Shown here: positions 35,485-45,859 of the stretch, one piece after another
Position numbering within the stretch: the stretch's first letter is position 1
Layout: each line of letters begins with the position of its first letter
Source: Silurus meridionalis
Lineage: Eukaryota > Chordata > Actinopteri > Siluriformes > Siluridae
Reading direction: 5' to 3'
DNA: 64,000 bases
Assembly (NCBI RefSeq): GCF_014805685.1
Contig: NC_060891.1
Coordinates: 845,001-909,000, forward strand
The notes under the pieces: model-generated
What the model was told of the DNA's origin: nothing
The model's database searches: none
The model's input: only the letters and a program-made list of their open reading frames with translations
Position numbers and translations under genes: made by a program

Positions 35485-35880
35485 TAGTGATCCAGCCAGG
35501 AGCTGCAAGAATATGATAATCTAGCAATTAACCAGCCAGTTTGGAAATATATATGCCCAGCCAGTATGTGCAAAAATGGGTATGGTTATCTAAAAATTAG
35601 CAAGCCAGCAAGGATAATCCAACCAATAATAACTATTATTTTGATAATCAAAAATTTGCTGAGACAGAGTGTAAAATACAACATTTTAAATTGCTCAGCT
35701 ATTTTGGGGTTCGAAAAACACTCGAATAATACATCAGTTTGGCAAGCCATGATCTACAAATGTTTGTAGCAATTTGACAGAAGACATTATAATACAATAA
35801 GTAGTGAGCCAGCAAGGAGTTGCATATAAAATCCAAAAATAAGTTTAAGGTTACATTTGCAAAGAAGCAGCCAGGCAAAC
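35485..35880 (+). repeat. Old tandem repeat with CCAGCCAGGAGCTGCA core, about 66-bp unit
   Basis: Units can be aligned at 35490 (CCAGCCAGGAGCTGCAAGAA) and 35557 (CCAGCCAGTATGTGCAAAAA). Both are followed by TATCTA-AAATTA-like and CAGCCAG text, giving a period near 66. Weaker copies start near 35740 (CAAGCCATGATCTACAAATG) and 35805 (GAGCCAGCAAGGAGTTGCAT). It is heavily diverged. Confidence 0.6.
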
Positions 35881-36900
35881 TACATATTTTAAACAATTGA
35901 TAACATGTTGGATGTGTGGTAATGCTGGAAGAATTGAGGGTATCACTATGGAAACATTCACATTGCTGCTTGCTGCCCTCTATACCACTGCTATTTATAT
36001 CAGCTGTATAATGAGACTCAGAATGAGTTTTTCTTCTCAAATGCTTGCTCTATGGTAAACTCTAGAACTTAGCAGAATTTCATCACATTCACATTAACCC
36101 TGTTAACAAGAAAACAACACAAGCATAAACACTGCAAACCTGTTGATAGCTGCACAATTATGTTTTACTAATTTCACAATTCACTTATCCCTGATTAACG
36201 GACACTGAGTAATTAACTTGAGTAAAGGAGCCGGCATTTTTGTCCTGTTGAAGTAGCAAATAACGTGGTAATGTTCCAGATTTAGTTCCTTAATATCTGA
36301 TTGTGCTGTGACTCTCGGTACAGGGTGTAAAAATAAACTGTATGTTTTTTTTTTCCCAAGAAAAGAGAGATTTATTTGAATTTCCAGCCGAGGATCTAAT
36401 TAGTCTTCTGCTAAACTGTAGTAAAGCATTATTTTATTCCATAAGCTTTTAGAACCTTTTTGAGTTTTTTTTTCTCCTCACTAAATGAAATCATGCGACA
36501 AGATGAAATGAGTCATGCAGCAAGTGTTTTGGTTTATTCATGTAGGACTGATGCACTAATTAGATAGCTGGACTCTCTTACATGCTAGAATCGTAGCTTT
36601 TCCATCAGCGGTAAAGCTCATACAAAAAATGCAGGCTTTGCCAAATATTAGTGAATAATATGGTTCATTAGCGAGAACTGCAGTGACTGAAGTGATGCCG
36701 TTTTGTGGAGCCAAATGCACAATTTTGGCTGAGACACTACAACTGAAATCCAGGAGCTAAAAAAAAGCTAGTATTAGAATGTGAGATGCTTTATGCTTTA
36801 TGTCCACCTGTCCATGTTCAATCATGTGATCTGGAATGATGGACAACATTGTTTACATTTACCACACGCGTGGATAAACAAGATAAGTGGTAAGTGGAAA
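35881..36900. other. Unassigned AT-rich sequence
   Basis: Nothing recognised. The sequence around 36230-36700 is single-copy looking, with homopolymer runs (TTTTTTTTT near 36345). Confidence 0.3.
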
Positions 36901-36903
36901 TTC

Positions 36904-37494
36904 ACTATATGGCAAAAGTATTGGGACACCCGACTTTTCCAGCCATATGCAGTTATTCTTCAGCTGTTGGAGGCACGCAAATGTATAGGATATATTTGGA
37001 TTCGAAAGCATTACATCTTCCTCTCATTTGAACAAAGAAAAGCAAACCTGTCCAGCACGACAATGCCCCTGTGCACAATGTCAGTTCCATGAAGATCTGC
37101 TTTATAGGGTATGGGGTGGAAGATTTTGAGTGGCTTGCTTTAGAGCTCAACCCTGCACTCTGACCCCAGGTTTCAAACAAGCTGAGATATGCAAAGAAAA
37201 TAATTTCACTATGTTGTAATGTATGTGTGACAAATAAAGGCTAATCTTATTTTCTTTTGCTATTCTATTGAAAACCTGCTCACCTCACCTACACCAGTAC
37301 CTGACTTTACTAACACCCTTGTAGCTGAATGAGCACAAATCTCCACAAACACTCTCCCAAATCTAGTGGAACATCTTCCCAAAAGAGTGAAAGTTATTAT
37401 AACAGCATATAGGGACTAAATATGAAATAAGATGTTCAAAAGCACAAATTTGATGGTCAGATGTCTGCAAACTTTGTGTACATACATGTAGTGT
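36904..37494 (+). mobile_element. Tc1-like relic (type B), copy 3, with nested SINE
   Basis: The left end ACTATATGGCAAAAGTATTG and the right end ATGTCTGCAAACTTTGTG... resemble an inverted pair of this family. The plus-strand interior contains GACAATGCCCCTGTGCACAA (encoding the DNAPVH-like catalytic Asp region) and CAGTTCCATGAAGATCTGC. After an interruption at about 37150-37268 it resumes with CCAGTACCTGACTTTACTAA, TGTAGCTGAATGAGCACAAA and CAAATCTAGTGGAACATCTT. No complete frame remains. Confidence 0.78.
37150..37268 (+). mobile_element. SINE 3' body nested in the Tc1 relic
   Basis: CTGCACTCTGACCCCAGGTT, ACAAGCTGAGATATGCAAAG, TTTCACTATGTTGTAATGTA and TGTGACAAATAAAGGCTAAT appear in the order of a SINE tail common in catfish-type genomes. 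The tRNA-like head is absent, so the copy is 5'-truncated. The Tc1 relic continues on both sides, so the SINE came later. Confidence 0.7.
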
Positions 37495-37555
37495 ATGTGT
37501 AAGATGAACATGAGCATCTGGTTAAACACATTCAAAATTAATATAATAATCAAAT

Positions 37556-37642
37556 TGGTGAGCCAGACAGGAGCTTCAGAAATAATACGATGGTACTTGA
37601 ACAGTCTGTGAGCCAGACAGGAGCTGCAAAATATCTTACTGC
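37556..37642 (+). repeat. Two copies of GTGAGCCAGACAGGAGCT, 54 bp apart
   Basis: GTGAGCCAGACAGGAGCTTC at 37558 and GTGAGCCAGACAGGAGCTGC at 37612 are nearly identical. The motif is shared with the older array at 35485-35880. Confidence 0.65.
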
Positions 37643-37644
37643 AT

Positions 37645-38310
37645 AATCTAACAGTGACATTTACACATTAAACTCATCTCATTCTGTACAAAGGCCTGGA
37701 TATGTAGTTTCAAAAAGGAAATTACAGTTTCTTAGTAAACATCTATCCAAGTGAGTCTGTACACCTATCTGTCCATAATGGCATGTCAAGTTTAAGAAAT
37801 ACACATGTATTGGACGTTTTAGCAATGTATTAAAACATGATACAAGACAGTAGGAAAATAAAAAATCTTCAATCTTTTCACTTCAGAACACATCCAACAT
37901 CAGCTAGCTTTTGATGTAATGATTAATGTGTCGCAACTATAAAATGTTCCAGTGGTTTCTTATTTTTTTGTTTACTTTTTTTGGGGGTTAGATGTTTCTT
38001 ACATCTCATTTAAATTGACTTCACCTCAGTCAAGGCCAAAAACATGTCTGTAATATGTGGGGTATTTATTTTTTGCCGTTTCTGGCTGGTTAATGTAAGC
38101 TAATGTAAATAGCCGTGTTAACTCATTTTTTCAAATCTTCTGTCTTCTACTTTCAGAAATGAATATGTGAGTCACCTCTACATTTAAGATTCACTCGGAG
38201 TGAGGCTGTCTAAGTGGATGAATAAACCATAAAGTGGCGTGCTCACAGAAATAATGACTTAATCTGCCATATTTACTTGAGGGTTTATTTATTTATTTTT
38301 TAATCCTGAT
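37645..38310. other. Unassigned AT-rich sequence
   Basis: Nothing recognised. Confidence 0.3.
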
Positions 38311-39050
38311 CCAGAAGTCACCTTCATCCTCGGTTCCTCTGTGCACATTCTCTAAATCAGTCCCTCAGGGAAGATTTCCTCCTGCTCTTTTCACGCTAAT
38401 ATAAAGTGCCTCAGACACGCAGGTTTGTTTTTGATAACATTACCCGGCTCCATTCTGCTAATACGCTTCTGCTGGGTCAAGAGTTGCAGATAGGTTTATT
38501 TCACTCAGACCTCTGAGACAAATTTAAAGATTATTATGCATTGTGGTGTTTCAGTGTTTCCAGCCTCCAGATCTACATGGAGATCAAAATGAGAGACCAT
38601 AAAGCCCATCTGTCCAGCTCACAAAAAGGCTCATCGCAGGTGGGGTGAAAACCAATATTCCCATCTGTATTTTTTTCTCCAAAAATTTCATTTAGATATG
38701 GTCCTTGACATTTTGTGCCTCGCTCAAATGGAAGAAAGGAAATGAAAAGCTTTTAATTCAGTCCGCAGGAGAGAAGTGCATGTTCACAAACACGAGCCTG
38801 CTTCCTGTGTGTTTGTTAATTTCCCTATGCAGCAGTTGAGGCGACGTCCCCCACAGCCATGCAATCACTACTATACATTTGTGGGATTTGTTGCTTTAAT
38901 TTCGTTGCTGTTACTCCCCTTTCAGCCCCCCTGTACTGTAGATGCATTTATCTAACCACAGTTTGCCCCGATTAAACAAGCAACGCCTCCAGACATTTGT
39001 GTTCTCCATCAGGAGGGAATTTATAAGGAATTACACTTCATGTTTCTCTC
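38310..39050. other. Unique block, candidate conserved non-coding element(s)
   Basis: About 740 bp lack any repeat signature, which is long for this window. It holds cores such as GATTATTATGCATTGTGGTG near 38530, GAATTTATAAGGAATTACAC near 39016 and TTGCTTTAATTTCGTTGCTG near 38890. No frame of note crosses it. Conservation is only a guess from composition. Confidence 0.35.
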
Positions 39051-39544
39051 GTTATTATAAAAAGAACATTAGGTTTTAAGTAAGGTCCATTTCAACCATA
39101 ATGGCTCTTCAGGGGGGAGTCCACACCACATAGAACAGAATTCTAGAGTAAAGTAAAGGGTGGAGAACAGAGTTCTATATTAATGTCCAAGGGGGAATTT
39201 GATGTCACAAGAGCCAAAATAGGGACAAAATATAGATAACGCAAAACTTTTTAAAAGTGTATGCAAATACAGAAAAAAACTGAACGCTGGAAAAAAGCTG
39301 GAAAATTTTGAAGTTAAAGAAGATTACGAGAAAAAACACAAATTTCCGAAATTGAAATTTTTGTGTTTGTGTGTGTGTGACCATATGTAAAACTTTGTTG
39401 TGTAATATCCAGTGTAGTAGTTGTGTATGCAAAATCATTAGACATGTTCATCATCTCCAAAGTTCACATCACTTCTGACCTTGTCCTAGTATTATACAGG
39501 CAGTGTGTATTGTGGGCCAAAGATTTAACTGTAAGCCGCCAATA

Positions 39545-39691
39545 TTCAGTTCAGTTCATCTTTACTTATTTTCAGAAGGCAATTTGGTTGCAGCATACAA
39601 GCATGTGACATAAGATATACAACAACTCAAACACCCAACACCTAAGAGATATTTACCCATAAGGAAAAGAAAATACAGCTTAAGGGGATAA

Positions 39692-39757
<66 letters not shown>

Positions 39758-39820
39758 TTCACTACATGTTGTACTCCGTATGAATGTGTATGTGACAAGT
39801 AAAATATGAATTTGAATTAA
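39545..39820. mobile_element. Inverted-repeat non-autonomous element carrying (TG)n
   Basis: The left end TTCAGTTCAGTTCATCTTTA and the right end on minus AATTCAAATTCATATTTTAC are imperfect inverted repeats of a type very common in fish (TTCAATTCA-TTTATTTGTCA class). The middle has text for the common GTGACAAGTAAAATATGAAT 3' end and a long TG array at 39693. There is no gene. The family name is uncertain. Confidence 0.6.
39693..39755 (+). repeat. (TG)n microsatellite
   Basis: About 31 TG dinucleotides inside the inverted-repeat element. Confidence 0.98.
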
Positions 39821-40254
39821 ATAAATGTCTTTACAGAAAACTGCACACATCCCGTATGATAATGTTGTTTCAGATATCTGTTCTTCTGCCTAGCGAGACC
39901 CATGGGCTTAAGGTACTAAATAAAACAGTATCACTACAGAGGCTAAACATTAAGTACAGAATGCAGACTTGGATGGAGTTATCAGTGGTTCATGGGGTTG
40001 CTGGTGATCACACTGAGGGTCAATTAAATTCACCAGGCCCAAAAGCAACCAAGCATATCTAACACTGGAGCAGGGTTTCTACTGTGGCCCAGCTGTAAGC
40101 TCTGGTCCATTTCAAATTCGAGATATGACTGAGTTCTGGCAGTCGGATCTGTTCCCTGCCGGCATGCGGTCCAGATGAATTTTGCTATCTGAGATGTGAT
40201 GCTGGTCAGCATGGAGCACAATCTGGCATGCTAATAATCACTATAGAAGCCTGT
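39821..40254. other. Unassigned sequence
   Basis: Nothing recognised. Confidence 0.3.
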
Positions 40255-40990
40255 TTGTTCTGCTGCTGTTGTGAAACAAATCGTCCAGAGAATTTAGCCT
40301 GCAGGAAAAAAAATAAAATAACAAACAAGGAAAAAAAAAAAAAACATCTAGTAATCATTTATTGATCAACTGCAACAAATTGTTCCTGGGTCAGAATAAA
40401 CAGGCGACGCCGATCCATAAAACAAATGGAGCGGCAAACACAAGACTGAGATCTCTCGATTTGTCCCCATGTAAATGGTGTTCGAGGAGAGCAGTCTCTT
40501 TAACATAAATTACAGCTGAAGATTGATCGGCTTGATGTCATTAGGCTGCCAGCAGCGCTTTGCTTCAGAAGACAAAGGGGAAAAAAAGGGCTCTCGTGCT
40601 TAATTGGAGCGCGACCAAGCTGTCTGGGTTTGAGCGGCTCGTGGAGACAAACAGCCATACGCTTCATTATGTTCTGAGCAGATAGACCTGCTTTCACACG
40701 GGAGGTTTTGTCACAGCCATTATTGAAATGATACACTTTTTTTATGAAACGTGTTAAGAAACGTGGGCCATTTGCGGAACATTATTGTCAGAGAATATTT
40801 GTGATTTTTTTTTTTCTTCCTTTTCGAGCAGGATGCGGTCGTCATGGTAACAAGGTGTTGCCACGGAAGATGATGTTCGCCATAAAAGAAATAGGAAGTG
40901 TCTTTCACTAGGATGCTTTAGCCAGAGTGCAGCCGGCTGATGCTGATTCCCTGATGTCTTAAAAGCACCGGTGGGCAACAGCAACCATGC
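40255..40990. other. Unique block, candidate conserved non-coding element
   Basis: Repeat-free and richer in CpG than its neighbours, with TTGATGTCATTAGGCTGCC near 40531, GTGCTTAATTGGAGCGCGAC near 40597 and an X-box-like site at 40838. Overlapping short minus-strand frames lack domain signal. I infer a possible regulatory element from appearance. Confidence 0.35.
40838..40851. promoter_or_regulatory. X-box-like (RFX) motif candidate
   Basis: GTCGTCATGGTAAC fits the RFX X-box consensus GTNRCC-N2-RGYAAC except at one position (T for C in the first half). A second GTTGCC half lies six bases downstream. Such motifs also occur by chance, so this is only a candidate inside a unique block. Confidence 0.3.
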
Positions 40991-41020
40991 TACGCTGAAC
41001 ACACTCCATATCTCCAATCA

Positions 41021-41023
41021 TGT

Positions 41024-41069
<46 letters not shown>
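41021..41069 (+). repeat. (GT)n microsatellite
   Basis: About 23 GT dinucleotides with one GA interruption near the start. Confidence 0.97.
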
Positions 41070-41213
41070 TAACATCTCAAACCTTAGGCACATGCAGTGT
41101 GTGTATCTACTAAAAATCTAACATTTCTTCTCATTAACTTTGACCCATTTTAAAAGCAATATTCTACCCGATTTTGCCCACACATCATATATAATCAATC
41201 ATCTGAGACATGT

Positions 41214-41774
41214 TTGTTGCAGGACGCTTGTGGTTTTAACCTTTCTAAGTTCCCAATGGAAATTTGCTCCATTTCTATCAGCTATGAAATGATAACCAGT
41301 GGCAAACATATTATGCTACGCTCGTTCACATTAGCAAGCCGATGCTGTAATGCTGCGATCGTCGACTTTTTTGTGTTTCGCCCCGCAAGAGCCGGTTCTG
41401 CTGCTTCACTTATTGACACACTTTATTTCTGTTACCTTGGAAACACTTCAGAGAGAAATAAGAAGTTCGCAGAAATCGCTGGAAAAAATTCATCTGATGT
41501 TTGTGTGATAATCCAAAAATATGTCGGTAATAAGAGCAGAAAAGTTTTCGTTCCTGATCTGATTATTGAATCAAACTCAAACAAATCTACTAATAAGACC
41601 GAGCGCATTCCGGCTGTCACTGATGTCGGGATTATTCAGATTTTTAGAAGAATAAATCTTGATTTTTATTGCTTGCTGTCACATCAGTGCTCTGTCCCTG
41701 TCAGTTCCTGTAGCCGATGGTCTAATAAAGAAGGAGTGGCCTGTATTGTCATTAGCATAAAGAGATGTGGCTGA
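41214..41774 (+). other. 186-residue open frame of doubtful reality
   Basis: This is among the longest frames outside repeats. The product has no domain I recognise, no signal peptide and no obvious periodicity. Residues 82-112 (GNTSERNKKFAEIAG...) look hydrophilic, and the flanks are Cys/Ser-rich. There is no upstream promoter cue or evident splice site pair, and the frame ends 75 bases before the 36-bp array. By chance alone a 64-kb window can contain a frame like this. I list it so that it can be checked, not as a gene. Confidence 0.12.
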
Positions 41775-41849
41775 TGTAGTAAGTCCTAGTGAAGATGACG
41801 TAACTCAAGGACTCATCACTCGTAGTGAAAATTCATGGCCTGTGTTGCT

Positions 41850-44056
41850 GTCAATCTCAGTGCAGGAGGCGTGTCTATCATATCTATCAATCTCAGTACC
41901 GGAGGCGTGTCTATCATATCTATCAGTCTGAGTGAAGGAGGCGTGTCTATCATATCTATCAGTCTCAGTGCAGGAGGCGTGTCTATCATATCTATCAGTC
42001 TCAGTGCAGGAGGCGTGTCTATCATATCTATCAGTCTCAGTGCAGGAGGCGTGTCTATCATATCTATCAGTCTCAGTACAGGAGGCGTGTCATCATATCT
42101 ATTAGTCTCAGTGCAGGAGGCGGTTCATCATATCTATCAGTCTCAGTGCAGGAGGCGTGTCTATCATATCTATCAGTCTCAGTGCAGGAGGCGTGTCTAT
42201 CATATCTATCAGTCTCAGTGCAGGAGGCGTGTCATCATATCTATTAGTCTCAGTACAGGAGGCGTGTCTATCATATCTATCAGTCTCAGTACAGAGGCGT
42301 GTCTATCATATCTATTAGTCTCAGTACAGGAGGCGTGTCTATCATATCTATTAGTCTCAGTGCAGGAGGCGTGTCTATCATATCTATCAGTCTCAGTGCA
42401 GGAGGCGTGTCTATCATATCTATCAGTCTCAGTGCAGGAGGCGTGTCTATCATATCTATTAGTCTCAGTACAGGAGGCGTGTCTATCATATCTATCAGTC
42501 TCAGTGCAGGAGGTGTGTCTATCATATCTATCAGTCTCAGTACAGGAGGCGTGTCTATCATATCTATTAGTCTCAGTACAGGAGGCGTGTCTATCATATC
42601 TATCAATCTCAGTACCGGAGGCGTGTCTATCATATCTATCAGTCTCAGTACAGGAGGCGGTTCATCATATCTATCAGTCTCAGTACAGGAGGCGTGTCTA
42701 TCATATCTATCAGTCTCAGTACAGGAGGCGTGTATATCATATCTATCAGTCTCAGTGCAGGAGGCGTGTCTATCATATCTATCAGTCTCAGTACAGGAGG
42801 CGTGTCTATCATATCTATTAGTCTCAGTACAGGAGGCGTGTCTATCATATCTATTCAGTCTCAGTGCAGGAGGCGTGTCATCATATCTATCAGTCTCAGT
42901 GCAGGAGGCGTGTCTATCATATCTATCAGTCTCAGTGCAGGAGGCGTGTCTATCATATCTATCAGTCTCAGTACAGGAGGCGTGTCTATCATATCTATCA
43001 GTCTCAGTGCAGGAGGTGTGTCTATCATATCTATCAGTCTCAGTACAGGAGGCGTGTCTATCATATCTATTAGTCTCAGTACAGGAGGCGTGTCTATCAT
43101 ATCTATCAGTCTCAGTGCAGGAGGCGTGTCTATCATATCTATCAGTCTCAGTACAGGAGGCGTGTATATCATATCTATCAGTCTCAGTACAGGAGGCGTG
43201 TCATCATATCTATCAGTCTCAGTACAGGAGGCGTGTCTCATCATATCTATCAGTCTCAGTACAGGAGGCGTGTCTATCATATCTATCAGTCTCAGTACAG
43301 GAGGCGTGTCTATCATATCTATTAGTCTCAGTACAGGAGGCGTGTCTATCATATCTATCAGTCTCAGTGCAGGAGGCGTGTCTATCATATCTATCAGTCT
43401 CAGTACAGGAGGCGTGTCTATCATATCTATCAGTCTCAGTACAGGAGGCGTGTCTATCATATCTATCAGTCTCAGTACAGGAGGCGTGTATATCATATCT
43501 ATCAGTCTCAGTGCAGGAGGCGTGTCATCATATCTATCAGTCTCAGTACAGGAGGCGTGTCTATCATATCTATTAGTCTCAGTACAGGAGGCGTGTATAT
43601 CATATCTATCAGTCTCAGTGCAGGAGGCGTGTCTATCATATCTATCAGTCTCAGTACAGGAGGCGTGTCTATCATATCTATCAGTCTCAGTACAGGAGGC
43701 GTGTCTATCATATCTATCAGTCTCAGTACAGGAGGCGTGTCTATCATATCTATCAGTCTCAGTGCAGGAGGCGTGTCTATCATATCTATCAGTCTCAGTA
43801 CAGGAGGCGTGTATATCATATCTATTAGTCTCAGTACAGGAGGCGTGTATATCATATCTATCAGTCTCAGTACAGGAGGCGTGTCTATCATATCTATCAG
43901 TCTCAGTGCAGGAGGTGTGTCTATCATATCTATCAGTCTCAGTGCAGGAGGTGTGTCTATCATATCTATCAGTCTCAGTGCAGGAGGTGTGTCTATCATA
44001 TCTATCAGTCTCAGTGCAGGAGGCGTGTCTATCATATCTATCAGTCTCAGTGCAGA
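41850..44056 (+). repeat. 36-bp minisatellite, about 61 copies
   Basis: The unit is TCTCAGTGCAGGAGGCGTGT followed by CTATCATATCTATCAG, 36 bases. Variant positions are GTGCAGG or GTACAGG, TATCAG or TATTAG, GCGTGTC or GTGTGTC, and GTGTCT or GTGTAT. A few units are 34-35 bases (GTGTCATCAT, GCGGTTCATC, ACAGAGG). The GTGTATATC variant occurs at 42729, 43161, 43485, 43592, 43808 and 43844. Gaps of 432, 324 and 323 bases are multiples of the unit, which suggests block duplications of 9 or 12 units. The unit is stop-free in five of six frames, which creates frames of up to 483 residues on plus and 416 on minus. Confidence 0.97.
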
Positions 44057-44269
44057 AGCGTCTTTTCAAATCAGACGATTTAACTAGAAACATACTATTA
44101 AAAAGGTACAACTCAAAACGTACAACTGGATATATACGGGTTTAATCTGCTGACCTCAAAATAGGCAAATCAAAAAGTTCAACAAACAAAAAACCTACCA
44201 AAACATTTGGCTTGAAATCTACTGCTTAAATCATAATTTCTAAAGCATAAATACAACTTAGTCACACTT

Positions 44270-44700
44270 CTGTATCACTTTATTTACAGAGGAATGTCTC
44301 CTCATCCCGAGATAAAGCCAAAGAATCACTTCCTTCAGTCCGCTCTTATGTTTTAGGTCATGTGTTTTATTGGCCATAATAAATTGCCCAGTTTGTTGCT
44401 GCTCTCGGATGATAAGCGCAGTTTGTTTTGTGCTTTGTAAAAAAAATAAATGTAAACTGCAGTGTGGTCTTTGTGCAGATGCTGACGGATGTCACAGCCT
44501 TGATGGCTTTGAGTAAATCAATGACCAGACTGCTGTCTGAAAAGTGCAGCCGATTAAATTCCCTGTGGTGGCCTGGCGATCTTCTGAGTTTCATCCACTT
44601 CACTCCTCATTGACCTCTGACTCTCCATTAAAGGCGTTATTTCAGGTCTGAAACCTCCATCGTACCTGCGTCTGATCCATAATAACACACTGTAGCAGAT
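44270..44700. other. Unique block, candidate conserved non-coding element
   Basis: Repeat-free sequence between the 36-bp array and a GT array. It contains GTTTTATTGGCCATAATAAA near 44363, ATTAAATTCCCTGTGGTGGC near 44554 and TTGAGTAAATCAATGACC near 44508. Short frames cross it on both strands, one with GATGCTGACGGATGTCACAG after a CAG, but no domain is recognised and no downstream donor is evident. Confidence 0.35.
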
Positions 44701-44715
44701 TGATGTGAGGCATTA

Positions 44716-44718
<3 letters not shown>

Positions 44719-44764
<46 letters not shown>
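44719..44764 (+). repeat. (GT)n microsatellite
   Basis: About 23 GT dinucleotides. Confidence 0.98.
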
Positions 44765-44767
<3 letters not shown>

Positions 44768-45450
44768 AAGCTCACTCGGCTGAAAAAGAGCGAGATCCCT
44801 GAGAGGTGAATGTGAGAGAGATCATTTGTGCTGCACTTTGTGGACACTGTGGTCATTACCGAGCCAAAAAATCATCCATTAGTGAATATTTTAATAATTG
44901 ATGCTTTTATATTTCCTTAAAGAAAACATACTGTATAAATAGGACTGTTGGCTCAGTGAAAAAGGCTCAGCTTCTACAATGTGTGTATCACAGAAAGAGG
45001 CAGGACCCCTGGATTTACTTATCCTAATGAAGGGGGGGGTGTGGCCTTTGGGCCTTTTAGTCCTAATGGAAGGGGTGTGGCCTCTGTATCTTTATTTCTA
45101 ATGAATAAGTTGTTTATTTATTATTTATTGAAGTCTGAGTAAAAGAGTTGGGAGTAAAATGTCTGTGATCAATTTAATTGAAAAAGTGTTTTTAACAGTG
45201 CACACTGTCACAGTTTACAGAAATAAATTAAAACAGAAATAAATAAAAAGTTATATATTATATTATATATATATATAGTACAAAGAAACTGATATTATTA
45301 GCTAATTTTGCTGCAATTGACCGGAGGGGAAGAAGAACACCATCCTCCCACCCTGAGAGCACAAAAGATTCTCTTACACACAGCTGGAACACACTTTTAC
45401 ACTTTTATGGCTTTCTATATGTCTGTTTCAGCCTGCAGCAGTCAAACAGT

Positions 45451-45452
<2 letters not shown>
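44765..45452. other. Unassigned sequence with a local duplication
   Basis: Two short related phrases, TCCTAATGAAGGGGGGGGTG near 45020 and TCCTAATGGAAGGGGTGTGG near 45061, both followed by GGCCT, suggest a 40-bp duplication. A TATATTATATTATATATATA tract lies near 45250. Nothing else recognised. Confidence 0.4.

Positions 45453-45512
<60 letters not shown>
45453..45512 (+). repeat. (CA)n microsatellite
   Basis: About 30 CA dinucleotides. Confidence 0.98.
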
Positions 45513-45513
<1 letters not shown>

Positions 45514-45841
45514 TCTTCACAGTGTTTTTTCTTTTTTTTTTTACCAGGAACATATAATGCCAAAAGCGTCTGTCAGTCCTTTATATTTTTTGGTTTTTAA
45601 ACATAGTCCTGTTACAGACGCTGCTTCCTTTCTCTCCTTCATTCAGGGCTGCGTAGCGACGGTGAGAATATGCTTTAATGTTCGTTCTTCAAAGGATTAG
45701 CAGCTTGATTGAGCTAAATCCCCATGCTTCATAGGCATGTTTTATTCATTGAATGAAGGTGTAGAAGATGTACAGTGGCTGAATCAAAAAGATATAGTTT
45801 ATTTAGTAATTTTTAGCTCTGATGCTACTGATAGCAAACAT

Positions 45842-45859
45842 CAAAAAGATAGATAGATA
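45842..45859 (+). repeat. (GATA)n, left remnant split by transposon
   Basis: AAAGATAGATAGATA runs into the Tc1 element's left end. The same array continues for about 100 bases on the other side, at 47478. The transposon therefore landed in a TA of this array. Confidence 0.85.

Noticed and set aside
41850..44056. Resemblance of the regular 36-bp array to a CRISPR array
   Set aside because: There are no unique spacers; units abut directly and differ by point changes. The genome is eukaryotic.
41835..44145. Very long open frames on both strands (up to 483 and 416 residues)
   Set aside because: They follow from a 36-bp unit without stops in five frames. One-base-short units shift the frame repeatedly, and no start context, domain or splice structure supports translation.
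44428..44613. Possible exon beginning after TTTGTGCAG at 44479
   Set aside because: A CAG precedes GATGCTGACGGATG and a 40-codon frame follows, but there is no branch or polypyrimidine tract, no donor and no recognisable peptide. A non-coding constrained block is more plausible.
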